Of a DNA stretch of 64,000 nt, positions 45,299 to 54,820 are shown one piece after another (position 1 is the first letter of the stretch; each line of letters begins with the position of its first letter). Where the stretch lies: positions 124,001 through 188,000 of the forward strand of contig NZ_BCVX01000009.1 in NCBI RefSeq assembly GCF_001591965.1, read 5' to 3'. This stretch comes from Lysinibacillus odysseyi 34hs-1 = NBRC 100172. GTDB lineage: Bacteria; Bacillota; Bacilli; Bacillales_A; Planococcaceae. The notes beneath the pieces were generated by a model. It was not told the origin of the DNA and did not search any database. It was given only the letters and a program-made list of their open reading frames with translations. The position numbers and the translations under genes are program-made.

Positions 45299-46141
45299 AT
45301 GATTAATCATTTACAAGATACAATCACATTAAATAACGGTCTGAAAATGCCTGGTATGGGTTTAGGTGTTTTCCAGGTTGAGAACGATGCCACTGCAGAG
45401 ATGGTTAAAAACGCCATCGAGGTAGGCTATCGCAGCATTGATACTGCTGCTATTTACGGCAATGAAGCCGGCGTAGGGGAAGGTATTAAACAAGCGTTAG
45501 CATCTACTGGTTTACGTCGTGAAGATCTGTTTATTACATCTAAAGTATGGAATGACGGATTAAGCTATGATGAAACAATCGCTGCCTATGAAGAAAGCCT
45601 TCAAAAATTAGGTCTTGAGTATTTGGATCTTTACCTTATTCACTGGCCAGGCAAAGATAAGTATGCCGAGTCTTGGAAAGCTCTTGAAGATCTATATGAA
45701 CAAGGCAAGATCAAAGCAATCGGAGTATGTAACTTCACTGTAGCACACTTGGAAAACTTATTATCATTTGCTCGTATTAAACCGGTTGTGAACCAAGTAG
45801 AATTCCACCCTCGTTTACAGCAAGTGGAGCTTCGTTCATTCTGTGACAAGCACCAAATTCAGCTTGAAGCATGGGCACCTTTAATGCAAGGCGGACTTTT
45901 AGAAGATGAAACTATTTCAAAAATCGCAGCAAAGTACGGAAAGTCAAATGCTCAAGTTATTTTACGCTGGGATGTACAAAATGGAGTGATCACTATTCCT
46001 AAATCTGTGCGTAGAGAACGCATGATGCAAAACGCTGATGTCTTTGACTTTAATTTAACAGACGAAGAAATGGCTATGATCAATGCGATGAATCTTGAAC
46101 AACGTGTTGGACCAAATCCGGACGAATACGATTTTGTTTAA
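45299..46141 (+). CDS. Aldo/keto reductase
   Basis: NADPH-dependent carbonyl reductase with the AKR barrel, 280 residues. The catalytic tetrad is visible: D and Y in RSIDTAAIYGNE, K in ITSKVWN and H in LYLIHWPG. The C-terminal IPKSVRRERMMQNADVFDF binds the NADP phosphate. Similar to B. subtilis YvgN/YtbE. The start at 45299 follows TTGGAGGAATAAAA; the open frame 67 codons upstream lacks a binding site. Regulated probably with the adjacent HxlR/MFS pair. Confidence 0.9.
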   Translation: MINHLQDTITLNNGLKMPGMGLGVFQVENDATAEMVKNAIEVGYRSIDTAAIYGNEAGVGEGIKQALASTGLRREDLFITSKVWNDGLSYDETIAAYEESLQKLGLEYLDLYLIHWPGKDKYAESWKALEDLYEQGKIKAIGVCNFTVAHLENLLSFARIKPVVNQVEFHPRLQQVELRSFCDKHQIQLEAWAPLMQGGLLEDETISKIAAKYGKSNAQVILRWDVQNGVITIPKSVRRERMMQNADVFDFNLTDEEMAMINAMNLEQRVGPNPDEYDFV

Positions 46142-46157
46142 TAGGTATTAAAGAGGA

Positions 46158-46192
46158 AAAGAGACTGTCTTCTGTTCGACAGTCTCTTTCTC
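46158..46192. terminator. Bidirectional terminator between converging genes
   Basis: Perfect 12-bp stem AAAGAGACTGTC / GACAGTCTCTTT with an 8-nt loop. Confidence 0.92.
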
Positions 46193-46198
46193 TCCTCA

Positions 46199-46582
46199 TT
46201 ACGATGTTTGCTGCATAGCAATATCATCATCACGTTGTTTTAAAATGACATCTTCGCCTTTATCCTGTAATACTTCAACGTGCTTTTCGCCCCACGTGCA
46301 AAGCATGTTCAAAATAGGTTCCATTTCTTGTCCGTACGGGGTTAAGGAATATTCAACTTTCGGCGGTACTTGATTGAAGACCTTTCGATTGATTAATCCA
46401 GCTTGCTCTAACTCTCTTAATTGACTTGTAAGCATCTTTTGTGAAATTCCCGGAATTAATCGTCGAAACTCATTTGTCCGTATTTTACCATGATGGTTTA
46501 AATGACAAAGAATGACCGGTTTCCACTTACCACCAATGACTTCAAGTGTAGCTTCTACACCAATATTATAAATTTTTTGCAT
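46199..46582 (-). CDS. HxlR-family transcriptional regulator
   Basis: A 127-residue winged-helix regulator with the HxlR pattern VIGGKWKPVILCHLNHHGKI and IPGISQKMLTSQLRELEQAG, VPPKVEYSLTPYG. Such proteins sense electrophiles or disulfide stress, and here one cysteine (C26 in ILCHL) and another near 105 (MLCTWG) are present. Divergent from an MFS exporter gene across 109 nt containing a palindrome AGTAACT-AA-AAGTACT. Confidence 0.9.
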   Translation of the reverse strand: MQKIYNIGVEATLEVIGGKWKPVILCHLNHHGKIRTNEFRRLIPGISQKMLTSQLRELEQAGLINRKVFNQVPPKVEYSLTPYGQEMEPILNMLCTWGEKHVEVLQDKGEDVILKQRDDDIAMQQTS

Positions 46583-46605
46583 TGTAATCCCCCGTAGTAT
46601 TCAAT

Positions 46606-46621
46606 AGTAACTAAAAGTACT
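46606..46621. promoter_or_regulatory. Candidate HxlR operator
   Basis: Imperfect palindrome AGTAACTAAAAGTACT in the divergent promoter region between the HxlR regulator and the MFS gene. Resembles the TACT...AGTA operator style of HxlR/YodB proteins. Confidence 0.4.
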
Positions 46622-46691
46622 CTACGTATCTTAAAGGTATGTATAAATATTACTACACATTATAATAAAAATCAAAGGAGATATTAATAGT

Positions 46692-47876
46692 ATGTCACAA
46701 TCAAAAAAGCCAAGTGCTAAATTGACGTTACTGGCGCTTGCGATCAGTGCATTTGGGATAGGGTCTACAGAGTTTATCAGTGTCGGACTTTTACCATTAA
46801 TTACAGATGACTTTGGTATATCAGTAAGCACTGCTGGCTTAACCGTTTCTATATATGCCCTCGGCGTCACAGTAGGGGCTCCATTATTAACAGCTTTAAC
46901 ATCCCGCCTCAGCCGGAAAACCGTTTTATTGCTCGTCATGACTATTTTTATAATTGGAAATTTAACAGCAGCTATAGCACCTAACTTCCCCATTTTATTA
47001 ATAGGCCGTATTATTTCTGCATTGGCCCACGGTGTGTTTATGTCCATCGCTTCTGTCATTGCGGCCGATGTAGTGGAACCGAATAAACGTGCAAGTGCTA
47101 TTGCCTTTATGTTTACAGGGTTAACATTGGCAACTGTCACAGGTGTCCCGCTTGGTACATTTATTGGACAAGTAATGGACTGGCGTATGTCTTTCATCTT
47201 TATTGTTATCATTGGGGTTATCGGATTAATCAGTAATGCGATGTTAGTACCCGGCCAATTATCGAAAGGCAATCCAATCTCTATACGTGATATCGGCAAA
47301 GTACTAAGCAATATCCGCATGTTATTAATCCTATTCATTACCGCGATCGGGTATGGTGGTGCCTTCGTTGTGTACACGTATGTCTCACCCATTTTAGAGC
47401 AATATATGGGGTATTCACCTCATGCTGTTGTCATTATTCTAGTTGTCTATGGTATTTGTGTTGCTATTGGTAATACACTGGGCGGCCATTTTGCTAATCA
47501 AAAACCGCTTCGTTCGATCTTTATTATTTTTGTCGGACTTGCCCTGGCATTGCTTGGCATTAACTTTACTCTAGAATCGCCAATTATCGGGTTAGTCATG
47601 GTACTGATCATGGGGCTGTTTATGTTTATGAATGTCCCGGGATTGCAGCTGTATGCGGTTATTCTATCTGAAAAATATGTACCATCAGCTATTTCTATGG
47701 CTTCTGCATTAAATATTTCTGCTTTCAACATTGGTATATTTTTAGGATCCTATATTGGCGGTTTTATTATTCGCCATCAATCATTAGCACATACACCTTT
47801 TTACGGATTCTTAATGGTTATACTTGCAGCAGTTGTTACGCTACTATGGCTGCTTTTCGATCAAAAGAAAAAATAG
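46692..47876 (+). CDS. MFS transporter, AraJ/YdhP-like
   Basis: Twelve-helix major facilitator protein of 394 residues. The start resembles sugar-efflux/DHA1 exporters (LALAISAFGIGSTEFISVGL), with motif A-like LTALTSRLSRKTVLLLVM and GRIISALAHGVFMSIAS. Probably exports a small toxic compound that also activates the divergent HxlR regulator; the substrate is unknown. AAAGGAGA binding site. Confidence 0.87.
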   Translation: MSQSKKPSAKLTLLALAISAFGIGSTEFISVGLLPLITDDFGISVSTAGLTVSIYALGVTVGAPLLTALTSRLSRKTVLLLVMTIFIIGNLTAAIAPNFPILLIGRIISALAHGVFMSIASVIAADVVEPNKRASAIAFMFTGLTLATVTGVPLGTFIGQVMDWRMSFIFIVIIGVIGLISNAMLVPGQLSKGNPISIRDIGKVLSNIRMLLILFITAIGYGGAFVVYTYVSPILEQYMGYSPHAVVIILVVYGICVAIGNTLGGHFANQKPLRSIFIIFVGLALALLGINFTLESPIIGLVMVLIMGLFMFMNVPGLQLYAVILSEKYVPSAISMASALNISAFNIGIFLGSYIGGFIIRHQSLAHTPFYGFLMVILAAVVTLLWLLFDQKKK

Positions 47877-48219
47877 CGAGTGTTCTTTACCTCTTTAAAA
47901 AATAGGTAGAACCTGTACCATAATGAATAATTTTTTCTTATTCTACAAACGAACACGATTATAGAGTAGCACTTTTAGAAAAAAACCAGACTAGTTTATA
48001 AGAGTCACATATTTAGATAAGATAAATACTCCATTTTGATTAATCATTTTTCAAAATGGAGTATTTGCATTTTCCTCTATAGATTTTAACGGAAAGTTAA
48101 TTTTCTTTAAGTGAGATAACTATTACTACTATTCCCAAAGTTGGATTTAAAGTTCCATTAACTCTGTTAATATATAATTATGGAGAACTGTGTTTAAAAT
48201 AAAATGGACAGGAGGAAAA
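47877..48219 (+). terminator. Gap with the MFS gene terminator
   Basis: No gene. A 14-15-bp stem AAATACTCCATTTTG (48024-48038) / CAAAATGGAGTATTT (48052-48066) probably ends the MFS transcript. The rest is AT-rich leader. Confidence 0.65.
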
Positions 48220-48984
48220 ATGATGAAAAAAATATTTGCGCTGTTACTCGCTGTATTTGTATTAGCGATAGTAGGTCCGGAAAAATCGGAAGCAAAAGTG
48301 ATGTATGATGGAGCAGAAGTTGTAAAAGGACAGACCGGAAAAATGACCTTTAAAAAAGATATTAAGGTCTACAAGAAAAATCCAAACGGTACGTTTGATT
48401 CGCTAGTGGTCAAACGGAATAATTTCTTCAGAACGTATGATATTGAAAAATATGATGGCAAAACATTTTATCAGATGGGGCAATACCGGGTACAAGCAAC
48501 GGATTTGGTAGTTTTCAAAGAAGTACCAATAAAAATTCGTTCATCCTTCTATCAAGATCCAACTTATATAAATATTAATCGGGACGGTATTTACGGTAAG
48601 GGACAATATGGTTATGGGTGGTACTTTAAAGCTGGATTTTGGAGTATTTTTTTCAAGGATACAAACAACGGCCAGCTGCTGAGTGCTTGCGATGCCACTA
48701 CCGATGGGTCGTACGAATTTTGTATTCCATTTTCGGGTACAGATCTTAAAATCGCTGAGACAATATCGAGAGAAAAAGATGTACTTTATGAGTTAACAAA
48801 AGATACAGGTGGGAAAATCATTCCATTAGATGGTGCTAAATCTGAAACAATGCATAAAAAGGGAACTGTTTTGTCATCGTTAGGTACCGAAATTAATGGT
48901 TATCTATATGTAAGCTCAGAAATAAACAATGTTCCATTTACTTGGGTTCCGGTAAATTTATTAAAGCCGATTGAAGATAATTGA
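48220..48984 (+). CDS. Exported hypothetical protein
   Basis: A 254-residue protein with a signal peptide (MMKKIFALLLAVFVLAIVG, cleavage likely after KSEA). The mature part is beta-rich with an SH3-like pattern of short strands (GQTGKMTFKKDIKVYKK, RNNFFRTYDIEKYDGK, QYRVQATDLVVF), as found in cell-wall proteins. A middle region holds two cysteines (SACDATTDGSYEFC) that could form a disulfide. GGAGG lies 4 nt before the ATG. No family recognised. Confidence 0.7.
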   Translation: MMKKIFALLLAVFVLAIVGPEKSEAKVMYDGAEVVKGQTGKMTFKKDIKVYKKNPNGTFDSLVVKRNNFFRTYDIEKYDGKTFYQMGQYRVQATDLVVFKEVPIKIRSSFYQDPTYININRDGIYGKGQYGYGWYFKAGFWSIFFKDTNNGQLLSACDATTDGSYEFCIPFSGTDLKIAETISREKDVLYELTKDTGGKIIPLDGAKSETMHKKGTVLSSLGTEINGYLYVSSEINNVPFTWVPVNLLKPIEDN

Positions 48985-49055
48985 TAGATTAGAAATTTTA
49001 GCGTCATGCACAAGCAGGAAGAAGAAGCGTGATCATGCAGCGTGACCTTTTCGTT

Positions 49056-49121
49056 TCAGAGAGATTCCGTTTAAATAAAAGGTTGTATCATATCTTTTAA
49101 TAGGGGAATCTCTCTTTTTTA
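49056..49121 (+). terminator. Terminator after the exported protein gene
   Basis: Stem AGAGAGATTCC / GGAATCTCTCT around a long loop, then TTTTTT. Confidence 0.7.
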
Positions 49122-49170
49122 TTTAGTTTTACTGAAATATCCTTGATAATCAATGGTAGTGTTGAATTGA

Positions 49171-50877
49171 TTAGTATCCAGTGCTGTAGCCTTCTATAAT
49201 CTCCCCAAACCCTTGTTTAATGAGGTTATTAGCTACTGACCGAGGGATCTCCTGTTTGCTTTCTGTAAGATAGGCAGCCTTTGAGCGAATCAGCTTGTCA
49301 AATAGCTCGCTTCTTTTTTCTCCAACAGCTTCCAAAGCCTGCTGGGAGTTCATTAAATCTTCTAATGTTAAAATAGGATAATCTGTGCCTTCAAAAGAGA
49401 AGTCACCGTTTACTTGATACCATACATCCCCATTGTCCCTTAGCCATTTTTCTCCGATGTTTTCAATGCCTCGCTTCATATTCTTTGCTGTTTCTAAATA
49501 AGATGCCTCTTTTGTTTGCTTGTAAGTTTCTAATAAAAGGTTCATTTCCCCTAATGCATGATTTAAGGACACATGTGTCTTCTTTATCTGGTGAGGGGAG
49601 TAATAGTCGGTTATGAGATAGCCGCCTCCTGACACTTCAATGATATTCCCGTTTTTTACTTGATCAACTAAAAAGTCCGCATACATAATATTCGCATGTT
49701 TAAGCTCTTTGATATCAAGCAGGTCCCCTGTTTGTTTTAGGAATAATGCAATTTTTTCATTATGTCTCGTGTCGACGTATGGAGCTTTAATGCCATAATT
49801 CTTTTTCAACCATGTACTTGTATACTCTGTTTCCCATAAACCATTTCTATCCCCTTGAAAAATAAATAAATTGGCAACGGAATTTATCATCAAGTCGTAA
49901 AAATAACGCTCTTTTGTAGCTTCGTAATGGGTTAACGCCTCTTGATCTTGAACTCTTACGAGGTTTCGGCCATACCCCATTTTTGTTTCAGGTTCAATAG
50001 ACCATGGGAGTTTTGTGTAGGGGCCTTCAGCTGTATACCATTTATTTGTCGCTTTATATTGCTTGATACTTTGTTCAATCCATTCATCGAGCGTTTCTTT
50101 GTTTTTAAATAAAGGCTTCTGTGACACTAACATCCAATTTTCTGATAAGTCTTTTCCTGATGAAGAAAGAGGTAGAGTTATAGTGAGGGCTTTTTTGTCT
50201 CGGTTTAGTTCCAGGTTTTTATTTTCACTCGTTAACTCGCGCACTATACTCTTGTCACCGTCCTCATATTCATAACGTAATTCTTTAGATACATAATTTC
50301 GGCTCAACATCATATTCGTAACAAAGTTTTCATGCTCTGTTACTTTTAGAAGACCTATAGGATGTGTAGTTGGGTCTACACCAAATACATGATCATGCTC
50401 ATGATTAATTTTCTCCCGTTCGAAATCCGTTAAATCATAATGCACATTTCCATCGATACGATAGGATATCGAAACGCTGTAGTTTTTATCGCTTTTGTTT
50501 TCTAATTGAGTGAAAATGAAAAAATCCCCGTTGTCGATTTCCCGAACTGTGACTTTTACAAAACCCATGCTTTTCTTGTCTTCTAATAATTCATAGATCG
50601 TTGTTTGATCTGTAGAGCGGATATGCATTTCAGCCGAACTTTTAGTTTCATGCAAAAATAACCCATCAGCTTCCACATTTAATTGTACAGCGTTTGGCAA
50701 AGGCACCGTAATTTTCTCTTGCGGACCTCTTTTTTTATCTTGTTCATTTACAGTTGTTTCTGTTGTCTCGTTTGGTGCAGGTAAATGGTCATTTGTTGTT
50801 TTTGCTAAACATATAATCACGGCGACTAGGACGGCCAAAAAACATAAAATTATGCTCCATTTTTTTCTGTTAAGCAA
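49171..50877 (-). CDS. Membrane-anchored D-glucuronyl C5-epimerase-like protein
   Basis: A 568-residue protein with an N-terminal membrane anchor (residues about 7-26, KKWSIILCFLAVLVAVIICL), a polar spacer, a beta-rich domain (about 55-260) and a helical C-terminal half. The C-terminal half (VSLNHALGEMNLLLETYKQT, GYSTGY at the end) resembles the C5-epimerase C-terminal (alpha/alpha) toroid family. It would act on a cell-surface polysaccharide. TTG start with CGGAGGG upstream. Family call is tentative; it is an orphan with no polysaccharide genes nearby. Confidence 0.55.
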   Translation of the reverse strand: MLNRKKWSIILCFLAVLVAVIICLAKTTNDHLPAPNETTETTVNEQDKKRGPQEKITVPLPNAVQLNVEADGLFLHETKSSAEMHIRSTDQTTIYELLEDKKSMGFVKVTVREIDNGDFFIFTQLENKSDKNYSVSISYRIDGNVHYDLTDFEREKINHEHDHVFGVDPTTHPIGLLKVTEHENFVTNMMLSRNYVSKELRYEYEDGDKSIVRELTSENKNLELNRDKKALTITLPLSSSGKDLSENWMLVSQKPLFKNKETLDEWIEQSIKQYKATNKWYTAEGPYTKLPWSIEPETKMGYGRNLVRVQDQEALTHYEATKERYFYDLMINSVANLFIFQGDRNGLWETEYTSTWLKKNYGIKAPYVDTRHNEKIALFLKQTGDLLDIKELKHANIMYADFLVDQVKNGNIIEVSGGGYLITDYYSPHQIKKTHVSLNHALGEMNLLLETYKQTKEASYLETAKNMKRGIENIGEKWLRDNGDVWYQVNGDFSFEGTDYPILTLEDLMNSQQALEAVGEKRSELFDKLIRSKAAYLTESKQEIPRSVANNLIKQGFGEIIEGYSTGY

Positions 50878-51193
50878 TCCGATCCCTCCGGTGTAACAAT
50901 TTATTGTATAAAAAACTCTTAAGAGAGTGCATCAGTATTGAACGGAAATGCGCATTTATTACATGATTATACATAACAATCTAATTTGAAAGGTTAATTT
51001 TACTAATATTTATTGCGATTCCCTTTTGAATTTTTGAGAATCTTTCGTTCTCCTTTCTTTCTAGGCTGCCGATCCACAACAAAGCATTTAATCGTAGGGC
51101 TATTTAAAAGTGTACCTCCAATGTACAAGTTTAATTTTCCAGTCCTTGGGCAAATTAGGGATGTAATGATGAAAATTTGAGGAGGACGACATA
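50878..51193 (+). other. Region upstream of hmp
   Basis: 316 bases without a gene. I looked for an NsrR-type operator before hmp and saw none that is convincing. GGAGG at 51181 serves the TTG start. Confidence 0.3.
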
Positions 51194-52417
51194 TTGTTAG
51201 ATGAAAAAACCATCCAGCTTGTTCAATCTACAGCCCCGGTATTAAAGGAGCACAGTGCTGAGATTGGTAAACGTTTTTACAGTCTCTTATTTTCAAAAGC
51301 TCCTGATTTGTACAATTTATTCAACCAAACGAACCAAAAGAGAGGTATCCAGCAAGAGGCATTGGCTTATTCGGTTTATGCAGCAGGTGAGCATATTACG
51401 AATTTAGATGCATTGGCGCCTGTGATTAGAAGAATTACCGAGAAACATCGTGCGATTGGTGTTGTTGCCGAGCAGTATCCGGTAGTAGGTGAAACGTTAC
51501 TGGAAGCAGTAAAGGACGTTTTAGGTGATTCCGCTACAGATGAAATATTAGAGGCTTGGGGAAAAGCCTACGGGTATATCGCCGATGCTTTTATTAGTAT
51601 TGAAAAGGAATTGTATGAAGAAGCAAAAAATGCTCCCGGCGGCTGGGAAGGTTTCAGGAGCTTTACAGTTGAGAAGAAGCAAAAGGAAACAAATAGCGTA
51701 ACTTCCTATTATTTAAAGCCGACAGATGGAGGGCCTATTGCCTCCTATGAGCCAGGGCAATATATAACATTATGGGCAGAAGTTCCTGGCGAGCAGTATA
51801 AGCATATACGGCACTACAGCTTGTCGGAAGCTCCCGGCAAAGGGTATTACCGGGTCAGTGTCAAGCGTGAAGAAGGGCGGGGAGCAGCACCAAACGGCAT
51901 AGTATCAAATTATTTAGCGTCGGACCTGAACGTTGGGGATAAGCTGGATTTCTCTGCTCCTGCCGGAGATTTTACGCTCGATAAGTCAAATGCGCCTGTT
52001 GTACTGATCAGCGGGGGAATCGGTGTAACACCGTTAATAAGTATGCTGAATGCTATCGTGGAAAATGGTCCAGATCGTCAAGTTACGTTTATCCATGCTG
52101 CAGCTAATAGCAATGAGCATGCGTTTAGGGAGCATGTAAAACAATTGGACGCTGCCAACAATCATGTTAAATCATTGATTGTTTATGACAGTCCAACAGA
52201 GGCAGACCGGCACGCACAGAATTATGATAAAGAGGGACGGATTGATCTAGCCTTTTTACAAGGGGCTGTATCAGCTAAAGAAGAAGCACAATTTTACTTT
52301 TGCGGGCCGATACCATTTATGGAGACGGTCAATAATATGTTAACCGAATGGCGTGTACCAAAGGATCATATCCATTATGAAGCATTTAACCCTATTGCCA
52401 TTTTAGACGAGGAATAA
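51194..52417 (+). CDS. hmp: Flavohaemoglobin / nitric oxide dioxygenase
   Basis: Converts nitric oxide and O2 to nitrate using NADPH. The 407-residue protein has a globin domain (about 1-140; proximal-histidine region EKHRAIGVVAEQYPVVGE), an FAD domain with RHYSLSEAP, and an NAD domain with ISGGIGVTPLISML and FYFCGPIPFM. TTG start at 51194 after GGAGGACGACATA, so it begins MLDEKTIQLVQ like Bacillus Hmp (399). Confidence 0.95.
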   Translation: MLDEKTIQLVQSTAPVLKEHSAEIGKRFYSLLFSKAPDLYNLFNQTNQKRGIQQEALAYSVYAAGEHITNLDALAPVIRRITEKHRAIGVVAEQYPVVGETLLEAVKDVLGDSATDEILEAWGKAYGYIADAFISIEKELYEEAKNAPGGWEGFRSFTVEKKQKETNSVTSYYLKPTDGGPIASYEPGQYITLWAEVPGEQYKHIRHYSLSEAPGKGYYRVSVKREEGRGAAPNGIVSNYLASDLNVGDKLDFSAPAGDFTLDKSNAPVVLISGGIGVTPLISMLNAIVENGPDRQVTFIHAAANSNEHAFREHVKQLDAANNHVKSLIVYDSPTEADRHAQNYDKEGRIDLAFLQGAVSAKEEAQFYFCGPIPFMETVNNMLTEWRVPKDHIHYEAFNPIAILDEE

Positions 52418-52528
52418 TGCAAAGTGTCCGGGGCTTTTCTGGAAAGTGGTTACTTTCTGGGCGGGTCCTTTTTTGGTGAAAATCTGCCGAAAATTATTTT
52501 TTATTGTTAACCTAACATTAAAAGATTT

Positions 52529-52581
52529 TTGTTAACTTAGATGAATAGTAGGTTGACACATAAAAAGAGATTAACTATACT
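52529..52581 (+). promoter_or_regulatory. bioY promoter with candidate BirA operator
   Basis: TTGACA (52553-52558) and TATACT (52576-52581) with a 17-nt spacer form a near-perfect promoter. GTTAAC (52531) and GTTGAC (52552), 15 nt apart and overlapping the -35 box, fit a biotin-repressor operator; another TTGTTAACC lies at 52504-52512. Confidence 0.65.
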
Positions 52582-52612
52582 ATCTCTAATATTGATTTAC
52601 AGGAGGTATAGG

Positions 52613-53197
52613 ATGTCCACAACAGCTGCCAGAACAACAAATCATTCAAGAACCTTACAAATGGTTCAAATTGCGATGTTCGCTGTACTGATGATGATCG
52701 GTGCTAATATTTCCTCTTTCTTGGTGATTGGTGGAGTACCAATCACGCTGCAAACTTTCTTTGCCATACTGGCGGGAATCGTATTAGGCAGCCGTACAGG
52801 AGCAGTAGCTATGCTATTTTATGCTTTTATCGGGTTGGTTGGTCTGCCGGTATTCTCGCAATTTTCAGGTGGAATTGATTCACTTGCTATGCCTACTTTC
52901 GGCTTTATCCTTTCGTATCCTATCGTTGCCTACGTTGTTGGAGAGATCGCTCGGAAATTCCCGACGACAAAAGGCTTTGTGATCGCTGCGCTGGTCGGAA
53001 CTGCACTCAACTATGTAATCGGAACGAATTGGATGTACGCAGCCTATAAGCTATGGTTCGCAGCACCGTCAGGCTTTACTTATAAAATGGCTTGGGCATG
53101 GATGGTTGTGCCGATGCCGAAGGATATTATTCTGGCTGTTTTTGCCGGCGTTTTCGGCTATCGTCTTAAGCCGATTGTACAAAAGTATGGAAAATGA
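52613..53197 (+). CDS. bioY: Biotin transporter BioY
   Basis: Substrate-binding membrane component of the biotin ECF transporter, 194 residues with about six helices. Family marks are the N-terminal ANISSFLVIGGVPITLQTFF, LAGIVLGSRTGAVAMLFYAFIGLVGLPVFS and FILSYPIVAYVVGE. The ATG at 52613 follows AGGAGGTATAGG; the upstream in-frame ATG lies inside the promoter. A BirA-like operator at the -35 box implies repression by biotin-loaded BirA. Confidence 0.92.
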   Translation: MSTTAARTTNHSRTLQMVQIAMFAVLMMIGANISSFLVIGGVPITLQTFFAILAGIVLGSRTGAVAMLFYAFIGLVGLPVFSQFSGGIDSLAMPTFGFILSYPIVAYVVGEIARKFPTTKGFVIAALVGTALNYVIGTNWMYAAYKLWFAAPSGFTYKMAWAWMVVPMPKDIILAVFAGVFGYRLKPIVQKYGK

Positions 53198-53234
53198 TAT
53201 GGTGCATCGCTGCAGGAAACAAGGGGAGAGTAAA

Positions 53235-53564
53235 ATGCTTCTTCATGGTCATGAAATAAAAGGTAGCAATATCGATCAAGAAACACGCTGTTCGCACTAT
53301 CACACAGAAATTGACCGGATTGCCATTAAATTTTACTGCTGTGATACATATTATCCCTGCCACTCTTGCCATGAAGAAAAAGGGTGCAGTCATCCACAGG
53401 TGTGGCCGAAGAATGAGTTTCACCAAAAAGCCATTTTATGCGGAGCATGCGGGTACGAGCTTACGATTAATGAATATCTGGCTTGCAACGCATCGTGCCC
53501 ATCCTGCAAAAGCGCATTCAATGCAGGCTGCAGCCTGCATAAGCATCTGTATTTTGAAGTGTAG
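53235..53564 (+). CDS. CHY zinc-finger protein
   Basis: A 109-residue protein rich in Cys/His pairs: RCSHYHTEIDRIAIKFYCC, YYPCHSCHEEKGCSH, ILCGACGYELT and CPSCKSAFNAGCSLHKH, matching the CHY-type zinc finger and binding probably three zinc ions. The ATG at 53235 is preceded by GGGGAGAG. It lies 37 nt downstream of bioY and may be co-transcribed, with no obvious functional link. Confidence 0.83.
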   Translation: MLLHGHEIKGSNIDQETRCSHYHTEIDRIAIKFYCCDTYYPCHSCHEEKGCSHPQVWPKNEFHQKAILCGACGYELTINEYLACNASCPSCKSAFNAGCSLHKHLYFEV

Positions 53565-53580
53565 GCGTTAAGAGGCCGAG

Positions 53581-53611
53581 GTCCGTTACTTATAATAGTA
53601 GCGGGCTTTTT
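53581..53611 (+). terminator. Terminator of bioY-CHY unit
   Basis: CCGTTACT / AGTAGCGG stem, then GCTTTTTT. Confidence 0.75.
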
Positions 53612-53793
53612 TGTCTATTGGTCTCCTATATTATCAGTTTGTGAAAAAAGGATTTATTTCATGGCATCTCGAAATGAAAAGACAGGGAAAGAACAACTGG
53701 GCTAAATAAATTGTTTGGCTGGAAACCTTCACTGTCAACCAGTGATTATAATGTCTTAAAGTTAATGAGTAAAAAGACGAAAGGAAGATAGCT

Positions 53794-54339
53794 ATGGTGT
53801 ATATCGCTCTTCTTCGGGGAATTAATGTAGGCGGAAAAAATAAAATGGATATGAAGCTGCTTAAACAAACATTTGAACGGGCCGGACTGCATAATGTAGT
53901 GACATATATCAATACAGGCAACATTATTTTTTCCTGCAATGGACTGACGAAAACTGAACTGTCGCATATGTTGGAAGAGGCGATATGTCAAGATTTCGAG
54001 CTGCATATTAAAGTAATGGTTCGAAGTATAGAGGATATCAGGGGAGTCATTCATGCCATTCCCGATACATGGAAGAATGACCAGGACATGAAAAGTGATG
54101 TCATGTTTTTATGGGATGAAATTGATGAGGAATCTGTACTTGAGCATTTAGTCATCAAACCGGCTATTGATACGGTGAAATATGTGCCAGGCGCAATTTT
54201 ATGGTCCATTGATAAGAAAAATGTTACAAAAAGCGGGATGACAAAGATAATTGGAACGAAGTTATACAAACAAGTGACGGTCAGAAATGTTAACACCGCC
54301 CGTAAAATCTATGAAATCATGCAAAATCAACCGGGTTAG
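53794..54339 (+). CDS. DUF1697 family protein
   Basis: A 181-residue protein beginning MVYIALLRGINVGGKNKMDM, the hallmark of DUF1697, with NVVTYINTGNIIFSC and GTKLYKQVTVRNVNTARKI at the C-terminus. Function unknown. AAAGGAAG precedes the ATG. Monocistronic. Confidence 0.88.
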   Translation: MVYIALLRGINVGGKNKMDMKLLKQTFERAGLHNVVTYINTGNIIFSCNGLTKTELSHMLEEAICQDFELHIKVMVRSIEDIRGVIHAIPDTWKNDQDMKSDVMFLWDEIDEESVLEHLVIKPAIDTVKYVPGAILWSIDKKNVTKSGMTKIIGTKLYKQVTVRNVNTARKIYEIMQNQPG

Positions 54340-54820
54340 CCGGTCGAGGGCAGCAGTATAATTTTCGGACTTTGAGAGGTAATGTAGTAAATAGATACAT
54401 TACCTTTACTATGATAGTTATTATATACATTTTACAAAGTGGTCTTTCGGGTATAACAACAGCGATCGATTGCATATTTTCCTGATTTGTTCAGCAGCCT
54501 CATAAGATCGGCTGTATTTTTCAGTACTGCGAACAATGCCTGAAATATATGCCCCGACATTCCGTTAACATATAGTAGTCCCTCATTTATTATCTTTTCA
54601 TTCATGGCATGCTACCAGCTCATCGATATGCTCCTCTTTCATCAAAAAAAATCCCCTCTTAACACGGGAAGGCCTCGTTCCTATTATGTCAATTGTCCGC
54701 AGCTCCCGTACAAGCTGGCTGAGAAGGCAAGATCATCATTCTTTTTTAATATAACGAATATTTCCAATTGGTTGTTATTACTATATAATATTTCGTATCA
54801 CTTTGTAGGAAAGGCAGATT
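54340..54820. other. 480-base gap with a possible minus-strand remnant
   Basis: On the minus strand a 57-codon frame (54432-54605; NEKIINEGLLYVNGMSGHIF...) follows a short overlapping frame MKEEHIDELVACHE. Together they may be a frameshifted or decayed small gene; no family or good start signal was found. The rest is unremarkable. Confidence 0.25.

Noticed and set aside
46631-47392. 253-codon minus-strand frame
   Set aside because: Exact antisense of a clear MFS transporter gene; low-complexity translation.
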